A stretch of 64,000 bases of DNA from an uncultured Roseovarius sp. GTDB lineage: Bacteria > Pseudomonadota > Alphaproteobacteria > Rhodobacterales > Rhodobacteraceae. The notes beneath the pieces are model-generated. The model saw only the letters and a program-made list of their open reading frames with translations. It did not search any database and was not told where the DNA came from. Position numbers and translations under genes: made by a program. The DNA lies in NCBI GenBank assembly GCA_951812895.1, contig OX638333.1, positions 4,444,001-4,508,000 on the forward strand. Direction: 5' to 3'. This document shows positions 23,148 to 30,921 of this stretch, piece after piece (positions within the stretch are counted from its first letter, which is position 1; every line of letters begins with the position of its first letter).

Positions 23148-23897
23148 GTTCTTTTAACTCCGCCTGGTCCATTGCCTGCATCACACGCAGGAAACATTCA
23201 CGCTGAACCGGCCCTGTGATCCCGTTGAAATCCGCATAGGCCTTGATTTCAGATATTGGGATGCCACCCACTCCGAACCCGACCTGTCGTGAGGATCGAA
23301 GTGCAATGTAGCTTCGCCAATAATAGGGGTGTTCCGGCTGAGGAAGGTTTGTGACTTCCGGCGCGCCCTTGCGTGTCAGATACCGGAGCTCGTCATCCGA
23401 ATATCTAAGCCGCCAGGACAGCGCCTCTGTTAGTTTTTTATCGTGTTTTCGGTCTCGGTCAGAAGGTGTTCACCGGCCTTGCGACACTGTAGTTCGAGAT
23501 CCGTGATCGCTTTGGCAATTTCAGGGATCACGCTGTCCCCAAGGGCTAAGAAATGCTCGCGGTCGCACGTGATGGCCTTACCGCCGTTCAGGATGTTGGA
23601 TTCCCACGTGAGGATACACGCATCGTAGAACAATCCAATTCGCTCGGAACCAAGAGACTTGGTTTTTTCATGCCGCTTTCGTGCGCGCGTTTCAGGGTCT
23701 TCCGTGGATGCGATCACTTCGGCGGCGATCCCGTGAGATAGGGAAAGTTGGTCCAAACCCATCGAATATGCGGCATTCAACGGGCCTGCTACGCGAGCGT
23801 CCACCTTAAGATAGCAGGGCTTTCCGCCTGCCAAGAAATCCGGCAGATCAGCCTTGAACTTAACAACCGGGATTTCACGATTTGGCAGGTTCAGCAT
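23122..23897 (-). CDS. tail assembly chaperone fusion made by -1 frameshift (gpGT-like)
   Basis: The upstream frame (23430-23897) stops at TAA directly after a slippery A AAA AAC. Shifting back one base continues an open frame of 103 codons (LTEALSWRLRYSDDELRYLT, PEHPYYWRSYIALRSSRQVG) that ends at 23122 inside the tape measure start. The fused protein is about 258 residues. This mirrors the G/GT tail chaperones of lambda and many siphoviruses, which coat the tape measure during tail assembly. The -1 reading has no start codon of its own. Confidence 0.82.
23430..23897 (-). CDS. tail assembly chaperone, short (gpG-like) form
   Basis: The 155-residue product (MLNLPNREIPVVKFKADLPD, SMGLDQLSLSHGIAAEVIAS) lies between tail tube and tape measure, as expected of the gpG-type chaperone. 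It terminates at TAA immediately after the slippery site and is therefore the zero-frame product, made in excess over the fusion. Confidence 0.78.
   Translation of the reverse strand: MLNLPNREIPVVKFKADLPDFLAGGKPCYLKVDARVAGPLNAAYSMGLDQLSLSHGIAAEVIASTEDPETRARKRHEKTKSLGSERIGLFYDACILTWESNILNGGKAITCDREHFLALGDSVIPEIAKAITDLELQCRKAGEHLLTETENTIKN
23433..23439 (-). promoter_or_regulatory. programmed -1 frameshift heptamer A AAA AAC
   Basis: Read on the minus strand in the chaperone frame, the codons are ATA AAA AAC TAA. The heptamer A-AAA-AAC obeys the X-XXY-YYZ rule and is followed at once by the zero-frame stop. The -1 frame is open for 103 codons beyond it. Confidence 0.82.
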
Positions 23898-24039
23898 CTT
23901 GCTTCTTATCCTTGGCTACAAGTTGCGGTTTGCCGGAAAGGCCTAGCTCATTGGCTTCCGAATTGGAAATGGGGTCGCCCAGGCGGAACAGTTTTTCCTT
24001 GCCCTTAACGACCCCTGTGAATTGAATAGCGGCCTTCAT
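23875..24039 (-). CDS. 54-residue tail operon protein
   Basis: An ATG overlaps the stop of the tail tube gene (TAATG), and the frame runs MKAAIQFTGVVKGKEKLFRL, ending KKQDAEPAKS-stop, overlapping the chaperone start by 23 bp. The small, lysine-rich product is translationally coupled on both sides. Function unknown. Confidence 0.62.
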   Translation of the reverse strand: MKAAIQFTGVVKGKEKLFRLGDPISNSEANELGLSGKPQLVAKDKKQDAEPAKS

Positions 24040-24980
24040 TACGACACCGCCCGGGTGATCTTGATCACCGCCTTTTCCTTCGAACTGTCGTAGTGCGGCA
24101 TGATCTCGACCTTTTGCATGGCATCGCCTGCACTTAGGTCCAGCTCGGTTGATCCGAAATGACAGACCGGGAACAGAACAGTGTATTTTTCACCCGTAAC
24201 CGATCCGATTGGTACGGTCACAGCAAACGAATTGTGCCGTTTGCGGGCCGCGTTGTAGATATTGAGGAAATTGGTCTCGATATAGATGTTCGCCGTAAGC
24301 TTAGGCAGGAAATTGCCCCGGCGAATGCCGCAGATTTTTTTACTGGAAAGCTTGGGTTGCCGGTCTCGCTGTTCGAAGTCGAATGCGATCTCAAGAGATT
24401 GCATGCAGTCGAGCGCGTAGCCCGCGAACTTGATGGTTCCTACGTCTTGACCCGATACCAAAGGATCAACCACGGATGGGTCAGTGTACGTGGCACCGGT
24501 AATGGCAGACGTGGTTGCATTATCAGACCCTCTGCCCATGAGGTTCAGAGAGATTTGCGCCTCGCGTTCGGCCTGAAGGTTGATTGACCCACTAATGGCT
24601 TCAACACCCCGGAACCGCGTCATGGTCGCCGTTCCACCAACACCGGCATTGACAGTGTTTTCGACCGTGACGGATTGTTCCTTTTTGGCGTCTTTGAGGA
24701 CGTTGGTCGCCCAATCGGCTTGCAACAGTGTCGACAGCAGTTCGTCGGCCGCACCGTAGTAGAGCGGTCCCTCGTAAGTGCCTTCGACCATGTCGATACC
24801 GTAGCCTTGACCGGTTCGGGCGCCCTTACCGGTCAAAGACTGACCGTAGAACACATCGGGTTTGGAACTCATACGAACGAGGTCGTGCATCGTCGAAAAG
24901 CCCGGTGTCGAGGGGGTGGTCCCGACAGTGGTTTCCGCAACAATCGCGGAACGAGTTTCAGAAGTGGCGAAGCCTGTCAT
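24039..24980 (-). CDS. major tail tube protein
   Basis: The 313-residue protein is rich in beta segments (TGQGYGIDMVEGTYEGPLYY, ISGSINLQAEREAQISLNLM, YALDCMQSLEIAFDFEQRDR), as in tube proteins of siphoviruses. It lies directly before the chaperone genes and after the tail terminator. It is predicted to polymerise into the hollow tail tube. Confidence 0.8.
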   Translation of the reverse strand: MTGFATSETRSAIVAETTVGTTPSTPGFSTMHDLVRMSSKPDVFYGQSLTGKGARTGQGYGIDMVEGTYEGPLYYGAADELLSTLLQADWATNVLKDAKKEQSVTVENTVNAGVGGTATMTRFRGVEAISGSINLQAEREAQISLNLMGRGSDNATTSAITGATYTDPSVVDPLVSGQDVGTIKFAGYALDCMQSLEIAFDFEQRDRQPKLSSKKICGIRRGNFLPKLTANIYIETNFLNIYNAARKRHNSFAVTVPIGSVTGEKYTVLFPVCHFGSTELDLSAGDAMQKVEIMPHYDSSKEKAVIKITRAVS

Positions 24981-24992
24981 GTTTGCCTCCTA

Positions 24993-25451
24993 TCAGGCCA
25001 GAGAGTAGCGCGTGAAAGGCGCGGTGATATTGGTGATCGTGAATGGTGCATCCTTGAACGACGCGGACACATACGGGTGTTGCGGCGATCCGCCGTTGAT
25101 TCCGGTTGGTGAGAACCGCAGAAATGCGTCTTCGTGGCTGGTGATCGCTACGCCTTGGCTGTCCAGCGTGACGCCGTGCAGAAAGTTGATGATCGTTTCG
25201 GCGTGTTTCCGCCAAGCGGATGAGCCCTTTGCACCATCGGTGTAAATCGCCACGACCAGAGTGCCGATATTGTCGATGCGGTTCCTCGTTCGCCCCATAG
25301 TTCCCTGCAGTCTGGCGCCCGGATTGATGGTCAACTGAACACTGTCCGCTTCAGGCGTGAATGTTTGAGCATCAAAGCCGATCTTCGTGGTCGTACCCCA
25401 TTGGGAACGGAAGAAGGTCTCAACAACCTTGCGCTCTGCGTCGAGTGTCAT
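24993..25451 (-). CDS. tail terminator / completion protein
   Basis: The 152-residue protein begins MTLDAERKVVETFFRSQWGT and has NIGTLVVAIYTDGAKGSSAW, a pattern of gpU-like tail terminators that cap the tube. Position between the gp10-like gene and the tube gene is canonical, except that a plus-strand gene (25465-25746) sits just upstream. Confidence 0.7.
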   Translation of the reverse strand: MTLDAERKVVETFFRSQWGTTTKIGFDAQTFTPEADSVQLTINPGARLQGTMGRTRNRIDNIGTLVVAIYTDGAKGSSAWRKHAETIINFLHGVTLDSQGVAITSHEDAFLRFSPTGINGGSPQHPYVSASFKDAPFTITNITAPFTRYSLA

Positions 25452-25464
25452 ATAGTTTCAACCT

Positions 25465-25746
25465 ATGAGATATTTACTTTTTCTTGCGCTATTGGCGCCC
25501 ATTCCAGCGCGAGCCGATTTGACACACAAACAGTGTATTCGGGAGTTGCTCGAAATAGACCTTATGCGGTCCGCAATTGTTTTACCTTTACTAGATCAAC
25601 AGGGTCGTATCTTTGAAACCAAACCAAAGGGCGACGAAGCGGCGCTGTCATTCCTTCAGTCTTCATTGGACTTCAGCAACGATTTCCAAGCGCTCTACGA
25701 AGATTACTACAACTCTGTCGCCGATATCTGCGAAACGCTCCGCTAA
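25465..25746 (+). CDS. plus-strand secreted moron inside the tail operon
   Basis: The 93-residue protein starts MRYLLFLALLAPIPARA, a signal peptide with ARA cleavage site, followed by a helical mature domain with two cysteines (KQCIRELLEIDLMRSAIVLP, NSVADICETLR). It is the only gene on the plus strand between 11.5 and 43 kb and fits exactly between two tail genes, overlapping the gp10-like stop by 4 bp. An independently expressed lysogenic-conversion or superinfection gene is likely; this is inference. Confidence 0.65.
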   Translation: MRYLLFLALLAPIPARADLTHKQCIRELLEIDLMRSAIVLPLLDQQGRIFETKPKGDEAALSFLQSSLDFSNDFQALYEDYYNSVADICETLR

Positions 25747-26147
25747 ATCTCCGCCCCATCAAACGCGGCTTGTATTTCCGCTACCGTCAAGCCCACCATG
25801 CCACTTGGGGCCTGCCCTGAATATCCGTCTTCCAAGCGCCCCGCGTAAGGCAGGTTGTTCGTAAGATAAACAACCGGAAACCCCTCAGACGCCGCATATG
25901 CAGACAAGGCCCCTTCAGCGCGCGCTATCGTTGTCTGACCACCTTTGTCGAATGTTTCCGACGTTGATAAATCCTCTGAACCAATTGACAGGTTCCAGTT
26001 TCCTTTGAACCGACCCTCCTTCACGGGTGATTTGAGGACCACGCTGCGAACTGCGTGAAGTCCAATCAGTTGTACAAACTCGTGAACATCATCGATCTTT
26101 GCGGCCAATTCGGCCTTTAACTGGATCTCGAACTGACGTGCTCTCAC
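25743..26147 (-). CDS. HK97 gp10-like head-tail/tail component
   Basis: The GTG at 26147 overlaps the upstream stop (GTGA). The 134-residue product has HAVRSVVLKSPVKEGRFKGN and VVYLTNNLPYAGRLEDGYSG, the two signature segments of the HK97 gp10 family (V-x-x-x-P-V-x-T/E-G and N-x-x-x-Y-A-x-x-L-E-x-G). Members join the head-tail interface. Confidence 0.8.
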   Translation of the reverse strand: MRARQFEIQLKAELAAKIDDVHEFVQLIGLHAVRSVVLKSPVKEGRFKGNWNLSIGSEDLSTSETFDKGGQTTIARAEGALSAYAASEGFPVVYLTNNLPYAGRLEDGYSGQAPSGMVGLTVAEIQAAFDGAEI

Positions 26148-26719
26148 GACAACCGTTCCCGACCGACCGCGTAGAACAACGACCCCGCCCCAAGAACGTC
26201 CTGTGTGAGCCGGATATCGAACACCCGGGTGCCAATCGTGAGCTTCCAACCTTCCTTGCAGGACGTGAACCCCTCCAACATGACTAGCGTATCGCCGGGA
26301 CCAACCACATAATCGGGAAAGATATCCTGAACCGGTTTGGTTGTCTCAATCACGGCCCGGCCAGTGTTGGTCGTCGTAGTGGTGCCGTAAGGCGCTCCGG
26401 TTTCGGTGCTATAGGTTTCAGTATCAAGGACTTGCGCCGACCCAATACTTGCGCCGTAAATTTGTGTCGCAAAATCCAGGGTTACACCCGGCGCATTTGC
26501 GTTCGAATAGTAGGGCAAAGCCCAAGCCTCAATATCCGCCCCAAAAACAACGTTCTCGAAGTCCAACACCAGCGACGGGAGCGTTTCACTTACCTTGTAG
26601 GTTTCGAACCACGTCAACGGTGTCTCATATGACACGCTTGCCACGTGGATCGCATCGGGAATAGCTTTATCAACCGCACCAAATGCTTTGGCCGCGATTT
26701 GTGCGACTGTTAGGGCCAT
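26144..26719 (-). CDS. hypothetical head-tail region protein
   Basis: The ATG at 26719 has TGGAGGCG upstream, defining a 191-residue product starting MALTVAQIAAKAFGAVDKAI. It is beta-rich with EGWKLTIGTRVFDIRLTQDV near the end. Placed between a zinc ribbon gene and gp10-like gene, it is probably a head-tail joining protein (such proteins often carry DPGDT-like turns, here VGPGDTLVMLEG). Confidence 0.68.
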   Translation of the reverse strand: MALTVAQIAAKAFGAVDKAIPDAIHVASVSYETPLTWFETYKVSETLPSLVLDFENVVFGADIEAWALPYYSNANAPGVTLDFATQIYGASIGSAQVLDTETYSTETGAPYGTTTTTNTGRAVIETTKPVQDIFPDYVVGPGDTLVMLEGFTSCKEGWKLTIGTRVFDIRLTQDVLGAGSLFYAVGRERLS

Positions 26720-26939
26720 AACGCCTCCAATTACTGAAATTCCAGCCCCAGAGAACCCGCTGACAGTCAAAGCATCTGATCTGCTTTTGACCGGCTGAAA
26801 CTTTGCCATTTTTGACCGTGCGACCCAGTCTGACTTCTATAGACGCCCGGCTTCCACATTCGCATTCCAACGGTTCGCCCGCGTATGTGCGTTGCGGCCT
26901 AACCGGTTTGTCTGAAACTAGGGGAAGGCCTTTTCCCAT
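26670..26939 (-). CDS. zinc-ribbon phage protein
   Basis: The 89-residue protein carries CECGS and CFDCQRVLWGW, giving a four-cysteine zinc knuckle. Its start overlaps the end of the Mu-F-like head gene and its end overlaps the next start by 50 bp. A regulatory or packaging-related nucleic-acid-binding role is possible. Confidence 0.6.
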   Translation of the reverse strand: MGKGLPLVSDKPVRPQRTYAGEPLECECGSRASIEVRLGRTVKNGKVSAGQKQIRCFDCQRVLWGWNFSNWRRYGPNSRTNRGQSIWCG

Positions 26940-27958
26940 GCGTCTGCTTCATGGCGGCGTAGTTCGTCGAGAGTGAGTTCGTTTCCCCTTCTGTCAACAA
27001 ACCGGTCCAGAGACAATTTCCCCTTCCGAAACAGGGTCGCTTTCTTCGTCCCCATCACGTCGTTCTGAAACTCAACGGGCTGCTTACGCAACCAATCGCT
27101 ATAGGTCAGATCAGCCGCCACCTGTCCGTTCATGCTGGACCGTGTGCTGTCCGGCAGCCCCTGCAAGCCCATTTGCCTCCACGACTTCAGCACCGGTGCC
27201 GTGGAACTTCGGCAATTCATATGTGCCGGGGGTCTCGGCCCTTTGTCCACTTCGTAGACAAGACCGTCTCTGGCGCGGCAAATAGGACTCGTGCGTCCGT
27301 CCAGTGTCGAAAGCCACTGGACGCCCTTGATCAAGCTCTTGTTGCGTTCGTAGAGCCTTGATCGGGCCGCGTTGGCAGTATGGTTTATCGCGGTTCGAAC
27401 GGTCGTTTCCGCCGACTTTCTACTGACCTCGGCAACGCCTCGTGTTGACCGTGTCCCTCGTATCACACGCACGATTTCGTCGTTTGTCTGACCCTCGATA
27501 ATCCCCATCCGGATAGCGCCTCTGAGACGTCGGAACGCGGCTTCCGAAAGCTCCTTGTACCAATCCTTCAGCAATCGTCCCTGAAAGGGGCGTGAAGTTA
27601 CGGCAGCAACGATTTGGTCATCGGCAGGTCGAACCATCTCAAAATTGATCGGGACAACACGATTGAACATGTCGATCTGAAAATCAACTTCATAACTTGC
27701 CAGCGCGCCTATATCGATATGCAACTGCCCCGTCGCATCCGCATAAACGCTGTCGATGATCCGACGCAGTTCCCGAAGTAGCTTTGACTGCCTCTGCTTG
27801 CTCAGGCCGGTTAAATCGTCCCGAAGAATACGCTCCAACACTCTTGCATCAGATTGTTTCAACGCCGCAAGGATCTTACGGACCGTTGCGTTCGAAAGTC
27901 TGTGCAACCCGATCTGATGCCTTGTCAGTGCATTTGCGATTTCGTCGTTTACTGGCAT
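26918..27958 (-). CDS. Mu F-like minor head protein
   Basis: The 346-residue protein contains the SPP1 gp7/Mu F head-morphogenesis signature: WLSTLDGRTSPICRARDGLV, then KGPRPPAHMNCRSSTAPVLK, with the conserved D-x-R-T and C-R-H/S region. Such proteins are packaged in few copies and may take part in DNA ejection or head completion. It sits downstream of the connector gene. Confidence 0.82.
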   Translation of the reverse strand: MPVNDEIANALTRHQIGLHRLSNATVRKILAALKQSDARVLERILRDDLTGLSKQRQSKLLRELRRIIDSVYADATGQLHIDIGALASYEVDFQIDMFNRVVPINFEMVRPADDQIVAAVTSRPFQGRLLKDWYKELSEAAFRRLRGAIRMGIIEGQTNDEIVRVIRGTRSTRGVAEVSRKSAETTVRTAINHTANAARSRLYERNKSLIKGVQWLSTLDGRTSPICRARDGLVYEVDKGPRPPAHMNCRSSTAPVLKSWRQMGLQGLPDSTRSSMNGQVAADLTYSDWLRKQPVEFQNDVMGTKKATLFRKGKLSLDRFVDRRGNELTLDELRRHEADAWEKAFP

Positions 27959-28485
27959 CAGACCCGTGCTACGCCACCAGATACTCGCGACCCGGCGGTA
28001 CTATCCGTAAGTCCCGATACCATGTCTCGCACGATCAGAAGGATCGGTCGGGACGCCTCTGCATCCGTGCGATAGTTCGCAAATTCAACGTCCGCAGGTC
28101 CGGCCTTCGCCCGCTTCACGGCCTCTGAGGGGGTCACATCGGGTGTCATCGTGCCCGGTGTGGTCAACTCCCGCAACGCGACTTCAGCCGTAGCGTTTTT
28201 GATCTCAATGGGCACCTCGTCCGATGCGACGCTGTATCCGTTGCGGTCAACTACGTCATGTCGCGGCCAAGACATTGCCTGGGTGCGTCCATTGATCGGG
28301 TATCCCTTCCAGGAAAACGACGTGTTCAGGAAGTTACTGGCGCGCCTGATCGCCTCTTCCTTGATGGCATCTGTCCCGGTCCATGCAGCACTGCCAAGTG
28401 CAGTGTGGTACGCATCCACCGTGGCCAGATCGACCAGCGCGTCTGCGTTAGCCAGACCGGTGCCATCTTCAGGCGTAAGGGCCAT
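27958..28485 (-). CDS. DnaT-like head connector/adaptor protein
   Basis: The 175-residue protein begins MALTPEDGTGLANADALVDL and has YHTALGSAAWTGTDAIKEEA, ASNFLNTSFSWKGYPINGRT and QAMSWPRHDVVDRNG, the pattern of the phage DnaT-like adaptor family. Position after the coat protein supports a head-tail adaptor role. It overlaps both neighbours by a base. Confidence 0.75.
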   Translation of the reverse strand: MALTPEDGTGLANADALVDLATVDAYHTALGSAAWTGTDAIKEEAIRRASNFLNTSFSWKGYPINGRTQAMSWPRHDVVDRNGYSVASDEVPIEIKNATAEVALRELTTPGTMTPDVTPSEAVKRAKAGPADVEFANYRTDAEASRPILLIVRDMVSGLTDSTAGSRVSGGVARV

Positions 28486-28763
28486 TACTCGCCACCGATA
28501 TCAACAAAGATAACGCTCGCGGCCAGATCGCGCAATTCAGCAACCACGGCAGCCTTATCGAAGACAGCGTCATGCGCTTCAAGCAGATCAATCACATCCG
28601 CCTTTTTCATCTTCGCAAGAACTTCACGGGTCAACGGTTCTTCCAAATTGACCGCAGTTCCGGCCTCGAAAAGCTCGTGCTTATCAGGGTCGAAATCCGC
28701 CTCGTTGATGACGCAGTACCCGTCTCCGCCGTCTTGCTTGATACTTATGGTAGGGGTTTGCAT
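28485..28763 (-). CDS. small head-region protein
   Basis: The ATG at 28763 has GAGGCG upstream, and the 92-residue acidic product (MQTPTISIKQDGGDGYCVIN, EVLAKMKKADVIDLLEAHDA) resembles the small proteins following coat genes. The second half looks like a short helical LEM/SAP-like repeat. Function unknown. Confidence 0.62.
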   Translation of the reverse strand: MQTPTISIKQDGGDGYCVINEADFDPDKHELFEAGTAVNLEEPLTREVLAKMKKADVIDLLEAHDAVFDKAAVVAELRDLAASVIFVDIGGE

Positions 28764-28835
28764 GTCTTTCGCCTCTTTACGGTCTGATCTTAAGAAAGGG
28801 GCCACCATCGCAGCCCCTCAAAAAGACCAAATGGT

Positions 28836-29978
28836 TTAACCCATCAATGTCGCGATGTGGGCAGGCTTGATAGCCTTTTGACCCCAAGCCAAACGAACAT
28901 GGATGACGTTCTGCAAGAACTGCTTGTACAGCGCCAGCTCGAACGCGAGACCGGAACGTTCATCCACAATCGTGGTTACATCAACCGCCATGTCGCCGCC
29001 GTCCGGCATCGCAGGCGCCCGAGTTGCCAGCACGATTGCTGAACGTGCGAAGGCCACGTTCGGCGTGTAGCTGTTGCCTACCGTAATCGTAGCGTTGTTG
29101 GCCGGAGCGGCCTGAAGACCTGGCTTGCCAATATTGATCGGCGTGGTCGACAGATCGGCATTGACGACATATTTGCGAGTGTCACCCGCAAAGGTAACAA
29201 TGTCGCCCGCCAGAACAGTGCCCGAACCAGTGTCGACCGGGACAGCGGTAGTACCCACCGCGGGCGTACCATTCACCAGATAACCGGTGCCAGTACCCTT
29301 GGTGTGGACCGTGATCGGATCGGAATGGCGAACGGCCATTTTCATGATGCGATCCGTCATGCCGTTGCGAAGCATGTCGTCAGAACCGGCCTCGTTTACC
29401 TTGAACAATCCCGATTGCTTGCCGCGCAAGTTGCCGATGGCAGCGTGACCGAGAACAATTTGGAGATCGTTGGTGGGCGCACCATTTTCTTCCAGCACAC
29501 CCAGGACATTCGCGAAGTCGGTCATGTCTGCGGCGGTGCCAAACGGTGTACTACCGGCCGTACCTACAGCACGAGAAGCGCTGTTATAGGCTTCGGTGTG
29601 CAGATCGCTTTCGATCTCATTCACCAAAGACCGCATGCCCTGAAACGCACGATCCGCCATGATGGTCGAGAAGGTGCCGGCATTGGAAAGGCCGCGCGTT
29701 TCTTCACCACTGAAACGGATCGGAACGTGTTTGGATTTTGTGATAGCAACCGGGATACCCTCGGTCGTATTGTCGCCGGTATCCGGTGCGTTCACCGCAG
29801 CCGTGTTATTGGCCGATGTTTCGGCGGATGTTTCCGGCACATAGACCGTTTGACCGATGGCCGCACGCGCAACGTCAGAGTCGCGGTTCACCGCCGGGAT
29901 GTAGCCCGTCAGTTCACGAGAAACCACATCAAGGGCCTCGTAGAAATCCGGAAGCAGATTTGTAAGTGTGTTAGCCAT
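28836..29978 (-). CDS. major capsid protein, P22 coat-like family
   Basis: The 380-residue protein starts MANTLTNLLPDFYEALDVVS and RELTGYIPAVNRDSDVARAA, the N-terminal signature of the P22 coat protein family (HK97 fold with insertion domain). Later parts include SKHVPIRFSGEETRGLSNAG and ATRAPAMPDGGDMAVDVTTI. It follows the scaffold gene. P22-like coat with siphovirus tail genes is known in several temperate phages. Confidence 0.88.
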   Translation of the reverse strand: MANTLTNLLPDFYEALDVVSRELTGYIPAVNRDSDVARAAIGQTVYVPETSAETSANNTAAVNAPDTGDNTTEGIPVAITKSKHVPIRFSGEETRGLSNAGTFSTIMADRAFQGMRSLVNEIESDLHTEAYNSASRAVGTAGSTPFGTAADMTDFANVLGVLEENGAPTNDLQIVLGHAAIGNLRGKQSGLFKVNEAGSDDMLRNGMTDRIMKMAVRHSDPITVHTKGTGTGYLVNGTPAVGTTAVPVDTGSGTVLAGDIVTFAGDTRKYVVNADLSTTPINIGKPGLQAAPANNATITVGNSYTPNVAFARSAIVLATRAPAMPDGGDMAVDVTTIVDERSGLAFELALYKQFLQNVIHVRLAWGQKAIKPAHIATLMG

Positions 29979-30078
29979 GATGATTTCTCCTTGTCACAGC
30001 GTTTAATTGATGGACCAGAAGTCCTGCTCTTTGGGCCATCCAGCCCCAACGTCGTCAGCATCCACTGAGTGACAAATT

Positions 30079-30843
30079 TTATTGGTCGACGACTTTCACG
30101 CCGTCAGCCATCGCCTTCCGACGCTCGCCGTGCGACAATGCATCGTATTCGCTTCGCGTGATGTTCTTTGCTCCACCGCCATCACCGCCACCCCCCTGAG
30201 CGCCGCTGCCCGATTGGCTGCGACCCTTGAGAATGTTGTCTTTGAACGGTGAAGATTCGACGATGATTTCGAGCGCTTCATCAAAATCCGCAGGCTCACC
30301 CGGGTTGGCCTTCGAGTAGACTTGGTTGCCGCTCGCATCTTTGGCGATGATCTTGCCGTTTTCGATAGTGAAGTGTCTGCCAAATGTCGCCTCGACCATC
30401 GGAATCGGAACAGCCATCTTTTCCGCGATGAATTCGGATCGGGCGAAACTGCCGCCGATCTTCTCTTGGTGTAACGATGACTTGAGAGTTTTGTTTTCCT
30501 CAACGACCGGCGCGTATTTTTCTTCGACGGCCTTGATCGCTTCGTTCTTAATCTTGTCGACCTCGCCCGCTTCGACCAAGTCCTTGTCCTTGAAGTTCTT
30601 GACCTGTTTAACGGCCTCGATAGCCGCCGCCGGATCTTCAATCCCATCGAAAGTCTTGAGGGCCGCCTCGGCCGCCTCCTTCGCCTCGCGATGGCCTTTA
30701 GCCTCACCGTTGAGCCGTGAGATCGTGGCAACCGTTCCGGGCGCGTCGAACACGATTTCTTTTTCTCCGTCGATGTAGATCGGCTTTCCGTCACTCACCT
30801 CGGCGTATGTTTTTCCGTCGACCTCGATTGTTTTAAGCTTCAC
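30079..30843 (-). CDS. capsid scaffold-like protein
   Basis: The 254-residue, highly charged, helical protein (EAKGHREAKEAAEAALKTFD, KIKNEAIKAVEEKYAPVVEE) lies directly before the coat gene, where scaffolds are encoded. The N-terminal KLKTIEVDGKTYAEVSDGKP and C-terminal glycine-rich linker (SGSGAQGGGGDGGGAKN) recur in phage scaffold/virion proteins. Assignment is by position and composition. Confidence 0.7.
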   Translation of the reverse strand: MKLKTIEVDGKTYAEVSDGKPIYIDGEKEIVFDAPGTVATISRLNGEAKGHREAKEAAEAALKTFDGIEDPAAAIEAVKQVKNFKDKDLVEAGEVDKIKNEAIKAVEEKYAPVVEENKTLKSSLHQEKIGGSFARSEFIAEKMAVPIPMVEATFGRHFTIENGKIIAKDASGNQVYSKANPGEPADFDEALEIIVESSPFKDNILKGRSQSGSGAQGGGGDGGGAKNITRSEYDALSHGERRKAMADGVKVVDQ

Positions 30844-30921
30844 GACTCTCTCCTTCGGGCGTCCGCCCGTTGCTATGGATCATCCGATCCGGTGCGCCGT
30901 TACACGTCCGTGCAGACGGCT

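Noticed and set aside
30000-30078. Short peptide frame ending DFWSIN between scaffold and coat genes
   Set aside because: About 20 codons, with no clear start codon or ribosome binding site.
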